The notes beneath the pieces are model-generated. The model was not told where the DNA came from. It saw only the letters and a list, made by a program, of their open reading frames with translations, and did not search any database. Shown here piece after piece: positions 29,948-37,937 of a stretch of DNA of 64,000 nucleotides; the first letter of the stretch is position 1; each line of letters begins with the position of its first letter. The stretch spans positions 744,001-808,000 of the forward strand of contig CAWETB010000015.1 in the NCBI GenBank assembly GCA_963811885.1, in the 5' to 3' direction. Source of the DNA: Gaiellasilicea sp963811885. GTDB lineage: Bacteria > Actinomycetota > Thermoleophilia > Gaiellales > Gaiellaceae. The position numbers and the translations under genes were made by a program.

Positions 29948-31357
29948 CTACTGGAGCTTCGCGCGCACGAGCTCGCTGACCGCGCGGGCGTTCGCCTTGC
30001 CGCCTGTCTCCTTCATCACCTGCCCGACGAAGAAACCGAGCAGCCCCTCCTTGCCGCCCTTGTAGGCGGCGACCTGGCCGGGGTTCGCCTCGAGGATCCG
30101 GATCACGATCGGCTCCAGCTCGGCGGTATCGGAGACGGCCTCCTGCGCGAGATACGTCTCGGCCGAGAATCCCGGCGTCGCGACCTGCTCGAGCGCCTCG
30201 TCGAGCGCGGCGCGCGGGATCCGGTCGCGCGCGTCGACGAGTTTCGCCAGCTCCGCGGGATCGACCGCGTCGCCGTCGACGCCCGCGAGGCGGTTCGCGA
30301 TCAGGTTCGCGGCGGCGAGCCGGTCGGCACCGGCCGCCACCGTCGCCTGCCAGAGCGCGTCGAGCCCCCCGGTCACGAGCACGACCGCACGGTCGAGGTC
30401 GAGCTCGCTCTCGATCCGGCGGATCCGGCGCGCGGGGCTCTCGGGCACCTCCGCGCGCAGCTGCTCGACGAGCTCCTGCGGCGGCTCGACGGGTACGAGA
30501 TCGGGCTCGGGGAAGTAGCGGTAGTCGTCGGCTTCCTCCTTCGAGCGGCGGGCGGTCAGCGTCCCGCTGCCGGCGTCGAAGTCGTACGTCTCCTGGACGA
30601 CCTCGCCCCCAGCCTCGTAGACGGCGATCTGGCGCGCCACCTCGGCGTCGATCCCCTGGGCGACGAACCGGAAGGAGTTCATGTTCTTCAGCTCGCAGCG
30701 GGTGCGAAGCTCGGACGACCCCTCCGGGCGGACGGAGACGTTCGCGTCGACGCGGAGCGTCCCCTTCTCCATCTCCGCGTCCGAGATCCCGAGCTCGACG
30801 ATCGTCTGGCGCAGCAGCTGCAGGAAGCGGCGCGCGTCCTCGGACGAGTGGATGTCAGGGCCGGTGACGATCTCGACGAGCGGGGTGCCGCCGCGGTTGA
30901 AGTCGACGAGCGAGTAGTCGGCGCCGCCGATCCGGCCGGTGCGCCCGCCCACGTGCGTCGTCTTCGCCGCATCCTCCTCGAGGTGCGCGCGGACGATCCC
31001 GATCTCGTGGTCGCCGTCCGGCGTCGGTACTAGCACCTTGCCGTTCGTGCAAGACGGTAGATCGTATTGTGAGATCTGATATCCCTTCGGCAGATCGGGG
31101 TAGAAGTAGTTCTTGCGCGCGAAGACCGCATGCGGGGCGATCTCGCAGTCGAGCGCCAGCCCGAGCTTGATCGTCCACTCGATCGCCCGCCGGTTCACGA
31201 CCGGCAGCGCGCCGGGGAAGCCGAGGCAGACGGGGCACGTCTGTGTGTTCTCACCGCCGCCGAAGCCGTTCGCGCAGCGGCAGAACATCTTCGTCCGTGT
31301 CTTCAGCTGGACGTGGATCTCGAGCCCGACGACCGGTTCCCACGCATGCGTACTCAC
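29948..31357 (-). CDS. gatB: Asp/Glu-tRNA amidotransferase subunit B
   Basis: A 469-residue subunit of GatCAB, which converts Glu-tRNA-Gln and Asp-tRNA-Asn to the amide forms. Diagnostic segments are WEPVVGLEIHVQLKTRTKMFCRC, CPVCLGFPGALPVVN, NYFYPDLPKGYQISQYDLP and GGTPLVEIVT. The C-terminal YqeY-like tail ends GKANARAVSELVRAKLQ. Cys residues of the zinc site (CRC...CPVC) are present. The GTG start overlaps the gatA stop as GTGA. Confidence 0.95.
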   Translation of the reverse strand: MSTHAWEPVVGLEIHVQLKTRTKMFCRCANGFGGGENTQTCPVCLGFPGALPVVNRRAIEWTIKLGLALDCEIAPHAVFARKNYFYPDLPKGYQISQYDLPSCTNGKVLVPTPDGDHEIGIVRAHLEEDAAKTTHVGGRTGRIGGADYSLVDFNRGGTPLVEIVTGPDIHSSEDARRFLQLLRQTIVELGISDAEMEKGTLRVDANVSVRPEGSSELRTRCELKNMNSFRFVAQGIDAEVARQIAVYEAGGEVVQETYDFDAGSGTLTARRSKEEADDYRYFPEPDLVPVEPPQELVEQLRAEVPESPARRIRRIESELDLDRAVVLVTGGLDALWQATVAAGADRLAAANLIANRLAGVDGDAVDPAELAKLVDARDRIPRAALDEALEQVATPGFSAETYLAQEAVSDTAELEPIVIRILEANPGQVAAYKGGKEGLLGFFVGQVMKETGGKANARAVSELVRAKLQ

Positions 31358-32757
31358 CGCAGCCGCTCCGGGACGGGGTCGAAGCCGAGTGCGCGCTCGA
31401 GCGCGTGCCCGGCCTTGAAGAGCGTGTTCTCGGAGAGCTGCGGCCCGATCAGCTGCAGCCCGACCGGGAGCCCCTCCGAGAGCCCGCACGGGACGTTCAG
31501 ACCGGGCAGCCCGGCCATGCACGAGGGGATCGTGAGCAGGTCGGACAGGTACATCGCGAGCGGGTCGGCCGCCTTCTCGCCGAGCTTGAAGGCGACGGTC
31601 GGCGACGTCGGCGAGACGATCAGGTCGAAGCGCTCGAACGCGGCGGCATGCTCCTGCGCGATCAGCGTCCGCACCTTCTGCGCCTGGCCGTAGTAGGCGT
31701 CGTAGTAGCCGGCCGAGAGCGCGTACGTGCCGAGCATGATCCGGCGCTTCGGCTCGTCGCCGAAGCCGGCGTCGCGCGTCCGCTCGACCATCTCGTAGTA
31801 GGTGCCCGCGTCGACCCGGAGGCCGTAGCGGACACCGTCGTAGCGGGCCAGGTTCGAGGAGGCCTCGGCCGGGGCGATCAGGTAGTAGCAGGCGAGCCCG
31901 TACTCGACCGAGCGCGGCAGCTCGCACTCCCCCACCTCGGCGCCGAGCTCGCGTGCCAGCTCGATCGCCTTCTGCACGGCGGCCGTCACGCCCGGCTCGA
32001 TCCCCTCCGCCTCGTTCATCTCCTTCGGGACGCCGATCCGCAGCCCCTCCAGGCTCTCCCCCTCGGGGAGCTCGACGGCAGGGACGTCGACCGTCGTCGA
32101 GTCGGCCGCGTCCTTGCCGGCGATGATCGAGTAGAGGCGCGCACAGTCGCGGACGTTCTTGGCGACCGGGCCGATCTGGTCGAGGCTCGATGCGAAGGCG
32201 ACGACGCCGAAGCGGCTGACGGTGCCGTAGGTCGGGCGCAGGCCGACGTTGCCGCAGAGCGCCGACGGCTGCTTGATCGAGCCGCCCGTGTCCGAGCCGA
32301 GCCCCCAGGGCGCGAGCCCGGCGGAGACGGCGGCAGCGGTGCCGCCGCCCGAGCCGCCCGGGACGCGGTCGGGATCCCAGGGATTGTGCGTCGGGCCGTA
32401 GGCCGAGTTCTCGGTCGACGAGCCCATCGCGAACTCGTCCGTGTTCGTCTTGCCGATCACGGGCAGTCCGGCCGCGCGGCAGCGGGCCGCGACGGTCGCG
32501 TCGAACACCGGCACGTAGCCGGCGAGGATCTTCGAGCCCGCCGTCGTCTCGACACCCTTCGTCGAGATCACGTCCTTGAGCGCGATCGGGACGCCGTCGC
32601 CCTCCGCGCCCTCGACGGTCCTCAGGTAGCAGTGCAGCTCGCCGTCCCGCTCGGCGACGGCGTCGAGGTACGCGCGATGCAGCTCCGCGCCGGAGACCTC
32701 CTTGCGCTCGAGCAGGCCGAGCGCGTCCTCGACCGTCAGTCGGAGAGTGTCGATCAT
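31354..32757 (-). CDS. gatA: Asp/Glu-tRNA amidotransferase subunit A
   Basis: A 467-residue amidase-signature enzyme that releases ammonia from glutamine for GatB. The catalytic triad region is visible: Lys in PIALKDVISTKG, the Ser-rich GGSGGGTAAAVSAGLAPWGLGSDTGGSIKQPSALCG. It has the usual length and C-terminal ending. The ATG overlaps the gatC stop as ATGA, so the three subunits are tightly coupled. Confidence 0.95.
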   Translation of the reverse strand: MIDTLRLTVEDALGLLERKEVSGAELHRAYLDAVAERDGELHCYLRTVEGAEGDGVPIALKDVISTKGVETTAGSKILAGYVPVFDATVAARCRAAGLPVIGKTNTDEFAMGSSTENSAYGPTHNPWDPDRVPGGSGGGTAAAVSAGLAPWGLGSDTGGSIKQPSALCGNVGLRPTYGTVSRFGVVAFASSLDQIGPVAKNVRDCARLYSIIAGKDAADSTTVDVPAVELPEGESLEGLRIGVPKEMNEAEGIEPGVTAAVQKAIELARELGAEVGECELPRSVEYGLACYYLIAPAEASSNLARYDGVRYGLRVDAGTYYEMVERTRDAGFGDEPKRRIMLGTYALSAGYYDAYYGQAQKVRTLIAQEHAAAFERFDLIVSPTSPTVAFKLGEKAADPLAMYLSDLLTIPSCMAGLPGLNVPCGLSEGLPVGLQLIGPQLSENTLFKAGHALERALGFDPVPERLR

Positions 32758-33038
32758 GCGGTCGGCGGCACCTTGAAGAGGTCGCCCTCACGCGCCGGCG
32801 CGTTCGCGAAGACGTCGTCGAGCGGCAGCGACGGCCGCGGCTCGTCCTCGGCCCAGGCGTTCACGAGCTCGAGCGGATGAGAGGTCGGCGGCACGTCGGA
32901 GAGATCGAGCTCGCTCACCTTCGAGACCGCCTCCAGAATCGCGCTCAGCTCGCCGGTCAGACGCTCGACCTCGTCGTCGGTCAGCTCGAGGCTCGCCAGC
33001 CTGGCGACGTGGAGCACTTCCTCGCGTGTGATTGCCAT
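32754..33038 (-). CDS. gatC: Asp/Glu-tRNA amidotransferase subunit C
   Basis: A 94-residue belt subunit that wraps GatA and GatB. MAITREEVLHVARLASLELTDDEVERLTGELSAILEAVSKVSELDLSDVPPTSHPLELVNAWAEDEP contains the standard helical N-terminus and the VPPT/NxxxxDEP ending region. It is the first gene of gatCAB and lies about 100 bases after a hairpin ending the cold-shock gene. Confidence 0.94.
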   Translation of the reverse strand: MAITREEVLHVARLASLELTDDEVERLTGELSAILEAVSKVSELDLSDVPPTSHPLELVNAWAEDEPRPSLPLDDVFANAPAREGDLFKVPPTA

Positions 33039-33083
33039 CGGCCCACCTTCAAAATCTGCTCTTCCGCGAAAGCTCTGCCAATG

Positions 33084-33112
33084 AAGCGGGCCCCCTGTTC
33101 GGAGGCCCGCTT
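33084..33112 (-). terminator. Terminator of the cold-shock gene
   Basis: Arms 33084-33092 (AAGCGGGCC) and 33104-33112 (GGCCCGCTT) pair perfectly. On the minus strand the stem is followed by TTCATTGG. It lies 24 bases after the csp stop, between csp and gatC. Confidence 0.65.
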
Positions 33113-33135
33113 GAAGCTCGATTCCGAAGAAGGTC

Positions 33136-33336
33136 TTACGCGGCTGTGACGTTCGCCGCCTGGGCGCCCTTGGGCCCCTGGACGACTTCGAACTCCACGC
33201 GCTGGCCTTCGGTCAGCGACTTGTAGCCGTCCATCGCGATCGCGGAGAAGTGGACGAAGACGTCCTCGCCACCCTCACGCTCGATGAACCCGTACCCCTT
33301 CTCGTTCGAGAACCACTTAACGGTGCCCTGAGCCAA
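33136..33336 (-). CDS. csp: Cold-shock protein
   Basis: A 66-residue single-stranded nucleic acid-binding OB-fold protein. RNP1 KGYGFIER and RNP2 VFVHFSAI are intact (AQGTVKWFSNEKGYGFIEREGGEDVFVHFSAI). The start is TTG at 33336, chosen because AAGGAGG lies nine bases upstream and it gives the normal family N-terminus and length; an upstream ATG would add an unlikely 13-residue tail. It stands alone with its own terminator. Confidence 0.94.
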   Translation of the reverse strand: MAQGTVKWFSNEKGYGFIEREGGEDVFVHFSAIAMDGYKSLTEGQRVEFEVVQGPKGAQAANVTAA

Positions 33337-33413
33337 CTGGACTTCCTCCTTGCGATGAAGCGACGGCCCGGGCACCGAGCCGCCGACCTTGATAAAGCGC
33401 GCGAACCATAGCC

Positions 33414-34271
33414 TTATGCGGCTGGATGTGCAAGCTCCTTCGAGCGGTATCGCGCAGCGCGAACCGTGCTCCTCAGGAGCATCGCGATCGTCATCGGGCC
33501 GACCCCTCCGGGCACCGGCGTCAGCAGTCCGGCGCGCTCCACGACACCGGGGTCGACGTCGCCGACGAGCCCCTCGTCCGTGCGGTTGATGCCGACGTCG
33601 ACGACGGTCGCGCCCTCCTTGACGAACTCCGGCTTCACGATCCCCGGGACGCCGACCGCCGCGACGATGACGTCGGCGCGCGAGGTCTCGGCGGCGAGGT
33701 CACGGGTGCGGGAGTGGCAGATCGTCACGGTCGCATGCCGGTGCAGGAGGAGCAGCGCGACGGGCTTGCCGACGATGTCGCTGCGGCCGATCACGACCGC
33801 GTTCGCGCCCTCGAGCTCGACCCGGTACTCGTCGAGGAGCGCGAGGACGCCGAGCGGCGTTCCGGGCACGTGCGCGGGCGTGCCGGCGAGCAGCAGGCCG
33901 GCGTTGAAGGGATGGAAGCCGTCGACGTCCTTGACCGGATCGACGGCGCGGATGACGCGGCCCTCGTCGATCTGGCCGGGCAGCGGCAGCTGGACGAGGA
34001 TCCCGTCGATCGCGTCGTCGGCGTTCAGCTCCGCGACGAGGTCGAGGAGCTCGGCCTCGGTCGTCTCCTCCGGCAGGCGCAGGTCGCGCGCCTCGATCCC
34101 GACCTCGACCGTCGCCTTGTGCTTCATCCGGATGTAGACGTCCGAGGCCGGGTCGTCGCCGACGAGCACGGTCGCGAGGCCGATCGGGCGCGGGTACGCG
34201 GCCACCTCGGCCGCGACCTCGGCGCGGATCCTCGCCCCGAGGGCCTTCCCGTCCATCAGCGTCGCCGTCAC
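33414..34271 (-). CDS. folD: Methylenetetrahydrofolate dehydrogenase/cyclohydrolase
   Basis: A 285-residue bifunctional C1-folate enzyme. The catalytic lysine segment YIRMKHKATVEVGI, the GILVQLPLPGQID motif, VDGFHPFNAGLLL, GRSDIVGKPVALLLL and the closing TPVPGGVGPMTIAMLL are all present. GTG at 34271 is used (VTATLMDGKALG); ATG 34256 is an alternative. It diverges from the HMG-CoA reductase gene. Confidence 0.94.
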   Translation of the reverse strand: MTATLMDGKALGARIRAEVAAEVAAYPRPIGLATVLVGDDPASDVYIRMKHKATVEVGIEARDLRLPEETTEAELLDLVAELNADDAIDGILVQLPLPGQIDEGRVIRAVDPVKDVDGFHPFNAGLLLAGTPAHVPGTPLGVLALLDEYRVELEGANAVVIGRSDIVGKPVALLLLHRHATVTICHSRTRDLAAETSRADVIVAAVGVPGIVKPEFVKEGATVVDVGINRTDEGLVGDVDPGVVERAGLLTPVPGGVGPMTIAMLLRSTVRAARYRSKELAHPAA

Positions 34272-34368
34272 GGGCGCCAGAATAAGCTCTCCCGATGCGC
34301 TTCCCGCTCCTAGTGCGCAAGACGAGCGCCCGCGAGAGCGGACGCCCGTCGCGCGGAACACCCCTGAA

Positions 34369-35604
34369 GTGTCGCTTCGCTCCAGCGGGGCCACTATGAA
34401 GTGGCCCCGCAAGAACGACGCCGAATCGATCGGCGAGCGCCGCGAAGCGATCAGAAGCGTCGTCGGCGACCGCCCTCTCTCGCACGAGGACGAGTCGTGG
34501 CCGCGGGCGCAGGAGTCGCACACCGGGGCCATGGTCATCCCGGTCTCCGTCGTCGGCCCGCTTGCCGTCGAGCTCGGGCACTACGAGCTCGAGGAGCCGG
34601 CGGGAACGCTCCGCGAGACGGGACGGGCGCAGGAGGAGATCCTCGTCCCGCTCGCACACACGGAGGGTGGGCTGTCGGCCTCGATGTCGCGCGGGATGAA
34701 GGCGGCGGCGCTGTCGGGCGGATTCCGAACATACGTGCTTCACGACAGAATGACGAGAGCATCCTGCTTTGTTTGCAAGAACACTGCTGACGCTGTTCAA
34801 CTTGCAAGGTGGCTGGAGGACTCGCTCGACGACCTCCGCGCCTTCCTGTCCGCGCTCGACGACCCCTCGCTGTCGAAGCGGGCGAGGCTGCGCGAGGTGA
34901 AGACGCACGTCGTCGGCCCGATGTGCCACGTCCTCTGGGCGTGGACGACCGGGGATGCGTGCGGGCCGAACATGATGACCCGCAACAGCTACGCCCTGAA
35001 CATGGGCTACGTGATGCAGCAGGCGCCGCTGAAGCCCGAGCGCGCGATCCTCGAGGCGAACATGGGCGGCGACAAGAAGCCGTCGTTCGAGTTCTTCCAG
35101 TCCGGTCACGGCAAGACGGTGCTCGCGGAGGCGATCCTCGACGCCGAGACCGTCCGGCGCGTGCTGCGGACGACGGTCGACGACCTGCTCGAGCTCTCCT
35201 GGGCGGGGACGCACGGCGCGGTCGCCTCCGGGATGCAGTCCGTCGCGTTCACCCCCGCCTCCGCGATCGCTGCGATCTTCGCGTGCACGGGCCAGGATCT
35301 GGGCATGGTCGGGACGAGCTCGATGGCGCACGGCAGCGCCCACCGGACCGAGGACGGCGGTCTGCACGCTGCGATCCGCTTCCCGGGGCTCGAGGTCGGC
35401 ACGGTCGGCGGCGGCACCACGCTCCCGTACGCCCGCGACTGGCTCGCGCTGATGGATTGCGCCGGCAGCGGCAAGGTGCACCGGTTCGCGCAGATCGTCG
35501 CGGCGGCCGCGCTCGCGCTCGAGATCTCGGCCTCGTCGGCGATGGCGACGGCGGGCTCCGAGAACTTCTTCCAGGCGCACCATGAGCGCGGAGGCATGCG
35601 GTGA
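34369..35604 (+). CDS. HMG-CoA reductase family protein
   Basis: About 411 residues. Motifs of class I HMG-CoA reductase are visible: ESHTGAMVIPVSVVGPL, EGGLSASMSRG with the catalytic Glu, TGDACGPNMMTRN (related to the DAMGMN motif), MGGDKKPS with catalytic Lys, QSGHGKTVLAEA and GTVGGGTTLP. The family reduces HMG-CoA to mevalonate for isoprenoids. Several motif residues differ from the norm, so a different acyl-CoA substrate is possible. The start is uncertain (GTG 34369 or ATG 34396 within a hairpin). It overlaps the next gene as GTGA. Confidence 0.75.
   Translation: MSLRSSGATMKWPRKNDAESIGERREAIRSVVGDRPLSHEDESWPRAQESHTGAMVIPVSVVGPLAVELGHYELEEPAGTLRETGRAQEEILVPLAHTEGGLSASMSRGMKAAALSGGFRTYVLHDRMTRASCFVCKNTADAVQLARWLEDSLDDLRAFLSALDDPSLSKRARLREVKTHVVGPMCHVLWAWTTGDACGPNMMTRNSYALNMGYVMQQAPLKPERAILEANMGGDKKPSFEFFQSGHGKTVLAEAILDAETVRRVLRTTVDDLLELSWAGTHGAVASGMQSVAFTPASAIAAIFACTGQDLGMVGTSSMAHGSAHRTEDGGLHAAIRFPGLEVGTVGGGTTLPYARDWLALMDCAGSGKVHRFAQIVAAAALALEISASSAMATAGSENFFQAHHERGGMR
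34385..34410 (+). promoter_or_regulatory. Perfect hairpin enclosing an HMG-CoA reductase ATG
   Basis: GCGGGGCCAC (34385-34394) and GTGGCCCCGC (34401-34410) pair perfectly, leaving the six-base loop TATGAA that contains ATG 34396. If translation starts there, the start codon and ribosome site would be trapped in a very stable stem. If it starts at GTG 34369, the hairpin is within the coding region. Confidence 0.5.
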
Positions 35605-36506
35605 ACGGCGATAAGCTTCCGCCGATGACGGTCGAGCCCGCCGAGGAGCCGATCAATGCGGATCCGACGTATGCACCGCTGATCGAGGCCGAGCGCCAGG
35701 CCGCGGACGACGCCGCCCGCGACGACAAGGGCCGTGGCGTCCTCCGCTTCTACGAGCTGGCCAAGAAGCAGGAGTGGCAGGTGCGCGACCTCCCCTGGGG
35801 CGAGGTGCCGCCGATCCCCGAGACGCGCGCCGGCGCCTCGGCGGAGCGGAAGGAACGCCGCCGCGCCGTCTGGCGGTCGGTGATCACGCAGCAGCTGCAG
35901 GCGGACCAGTTCGCGGTCGAGATGGCGGCGCAGCTGCTCAACCTCGCGCCGCACCCGGAGGCGAAGCTCTACTACTCGACGATGGTGCAGGACGAGGCCC
36001 GCCACACGGAGGCGTGGCTCAAGCTCGCGAACGATGCCGGCGGCGTCGCGGAGCGCGATCCGTACCTCGACGAGCTGGCGAAGATGACGCTCGAAGCCGA
36101 GACGCTCGAGGAGAAGGTCTTCCAGATGCAGGTCTTCTTCGAGCGCCTGATCATCCCGCGCTTCCGCCTGATCGCCCGCTCGTCGCGCGGGACCGTGCTC
36201 GAGGACGTCTGCAACCGGCTCACGATCGACGACGGCATCCACCACAGCTCCGGCGTCGCGTACGAGCGCGTCCTGCTCGAAGGGGCGTCGAAGAAGACGA
36301 AGGAGCGGCTCGTGAAGGCTGCGAACCAGCTGCTGCCGATCTTCGTCGAGCATGCGCTCTGGCGGCCGAAGGAGCGCGCGTGGATCGGGAACGTCATGCG
36401 CGACACGGACATTCGCCGGCTGCAGGAAGACGTCCGGGACGGCATCCGGATGGCGTCGAGCCTCGGCCTCGACGTGTCCGACGTCGAGCTCCCGTTCGCG
36501 GCATAG
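35601..36506 (+). CDS. Ferritin-like diiron protein (R2-like)
   Basis: A 301-residue, mostly helical protein with a plausible diiron ligand set: E107 (QFAVEMAA), E132-x2-H135 (DEARHTE), E181 (FFERLI) and D211-x2-H214 (DDGIHH). The order matches ribonucleotide-reductase R2, R2lox and acyl-desaturase-like proteins, but the second ExxH is DxxH here and no R1 subunit gene is near. An oxidase or oxygenase role is therefore more likely than RNR. The GTG start overlaps the HMG-CoA reductase stop, so the two products probably work together. Confidence 0.7.
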   Translation: MNGDKLPPMTVEPAEEPINADPTYAPLIEAERQAADDAARDDKGRGVLRFYELAKKQEWQVRDLPWGEVPPIPETRAGASAERKERRRAVWRSVITQQLQADQFAVEMAAQLLNLAPHPEAKLYYSTMVQDEARHTEAWLKLANDAGGVAERDPYLDELAKMTLEAETLEEKVFQMQVFFERLIIPRFRLIARSSRGTVLEDVCNRLTIDDGIHHSSGVAYERVLLEGASKKTKERLVKAANQLLPIFVEHALWRPKERAWIGNVMRDTDIRRLQEDVRDGIRMASSLGLDVSDVELPFAA

Positions 36507-36994
36507 ACCGGATCCCACCCCATCACGACCCGGCCTGTTTCGGGTGCGGCGACCACGAGCTGGGGCTGCGAATGACGCTCCCGGCCGCAGAGGGCGCGGA
36601 GACCTACGCCTCGGAGGTGACCTTCGGCGTCCACCACCAGGGCGGCCCCGGCATCGCGCACGGCGGCATCGTCGGCGCAGCCCTCGACGAGGCATGCGGC
36701 CTGCTCGCGACCTGGCATCGGTTCCCCACCGTCACCGCACGGATCGCGATCCGCTACCGCCGGCCGGCGCCGATCAACCGCCCGCTGCGGGTGACCGCGA
36801 GCGTCGATGCCGACCGCGGCAGGCGGATCGAGATCTCGGCGGAGCTCCGGGACGGAGACGAGCTGCTGGCCGAGGCGGACGGGACCTTCCTGCACGTGCC
36901 GCTCGAGCACTTCCTCGCGACGCCGGAGGGTCGGGCGGCCGGCGAGGCGTGGGCGAGGCGGCTCGACGCGGGCGCAGACGACTCGAACGGGTGA
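36503..36994 (+). CDS. PaaI-like hotdog thioesterase, start unclear
   Basis: About 150-163 residues of the hotdog fold. HHDPACFGCGDHELGLRM is the Cys-rich start seen in many PaaI-like proteins, followed by GGPGIAHGGIVGAALDEACGLL with the catalytic helix. It likely hydrolyses an acyl-CoA. No ATG, GTG or TTG precedes CFGCG. The frame can begin at ATA 36503, in an ATAG overlap with the upstream stop; ATG 36572 would remove the conserved Cys segment. It follows the diiron gene directly. Confidence 0.75.
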   Translation: MDRIPPHHDPACFGCGDHELGLRMTLPAAEGAETYASEVTFGVHHQGGPGIAHGGIVGAALDEACGLLATWHRFPTVTARIAIRYRRPAPINRPLRVTASVDADRGRRIEISAELRDGDELLAEADGTFLHVPLEHFLATPEGRAAGEAWARRLDAGADDSNG

Positions 36995-37082
36995 TTTCCA
37001 AGCCGGCGGACGGTGTCCATGCTGTGTGGAGATCTCTTCTGCGGCGAGATCCCAACCCGCCACCTCTCCGGAGCCCCCCAAA

Positions 37083-37370
37083 ATGTCCCGGATCGTCTTC
37101 GCCGCAGCGATCATCTCCTCAGTCCTCGGCCTCGCCCACCACCAGCGAGTGCTCGATCGCACGGGCTTGTTCGGATCCTGCGCCGTGCTGACAGCCACCG
37201 CCCCCGAGGGCGGTCAGTGGCTCGAGTGCAGGCCAGGCCGTCTGACCGGATCCCCCGACATGTCCCAGGACGCGTGCACGAGCGGCGGGCTCCGCGGCGA
37301 GGCCCGCCTCTGGATCTGCCCCACCACGCTCATCGCCGTGCGCTCCCCACACGAGCAGCCGACGCGCTAG
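37083..37370 (+). CDS. Small exported Cys-containing protein
   Basis: A 95-residue protein beginning MSRIVFAAAIISSVLGLAHH, a probable signal peptide or anchor, then a domain with four Cys (GSCAVLTA, WLECRPGRL, DACTSGG, WICPTT) that could form two disulfides. No family is recognised. There is no strong ribosome site. It ends nine bases before the next start, suggesting an operon with the membrane protein at 37380. Confidence 0.5.
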   Translation: MSRIVFAAAIISSVLGLAHHQRVLDRTGLFGSCAVLTATAPEGGQWLECRPGRLTGSPDMSQDACTSGGLRGEARLWICPTTLIAVRSPHEQPTR

Positions 37371-37379
37371 CGTGCCGCG

Positions 37380-37898
37380 GTGGCGCGGCTCACGATCCCG
37401 ACGGCCCAGCTCGCCGCGGTCGATCGGGCCGTGCGGAGCCTCGTCCGGACCGCCCACCGCCTGGCGCTTGCCGCTGCCGTTTCCGTCCTCCTGATCGCGC
37501 TCCTGCTCTGGCGCGACGACGGCTTCGACGGCGCTGACGCAGTCCTCACGCTCCTCCTGCTGACGCCGTCGGCGATCGTCTTCTTCTTCACGCGTGCCGT
37601 GATGGAGCTCGTCTCCTTGCCCGGCCGGCTGCAGCGCGTCCCCGGCGAGAGTCAGGAGCAGCTCACGGAACTGGCCCGGACGGCGGGCAATGCGCGCACG
37701 GCCAGGGCGCGGAACCTGCCGCTCCTGCTCTGGCGGCTGCGAGGACCGGTGGGCACGTTCCGCGACGTCGCCGGGACCGCACTGACCTTTCGGGTGTTCA
37801 CGCCCGTCTTTCTCGGGGCCACCGCGATCGCGGCGTTCGCCTGCCTCGTGCTCGTCGGCGTCGGACTGGTCGCCCTGATCGTGCTCGCGCTCGGCTGA
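37380..37898 (+). CDS. Membrane protein of unknown function
   Basis: A 172-residue protein starting at GTG. Two hydrophobic segments near the N-terminus (LALAAAVSVLLIALLLW and AVLTLLLLTPSAIVFFF) and one or two at the C-terminus (FTPVFLGATAIAAFACLVLVGVGLVALIVLAL) flank a basic cytoplasmic loop. No motif gives a function. It lies directly upstream of the PQQ dehydrogenase, with only 39 bases between. Confidence 0.6.
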   Translation: MARLTIPTAQLAAVDRAVRSLVRTAHRLALAAAVSVLLIALLLWRDDGFDGADAVLTLLLLTPSAIVFFFTRAVMELVSLPGRLQRVPGESQEQLTELARTAGNARTARARNLPLLLWRLRGPVGTFRDVAGTALTFRVFTPVFLGATAIAAFACLVLVGVGLVALIVLALG

Positions 37899-37937
37899 AC
37901 GTTTGCCGCGACCACGCCGGTGACATATCTCACTGAC

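Noticed and set aside
34295..34399. 34-codon frame just before the HMG-CoA reductase, ending in an ATGA overlap
   Set aside because: The product is low-complexity and basic with no ribosome site. It could also be a misframed N-terminus, so it is left out.
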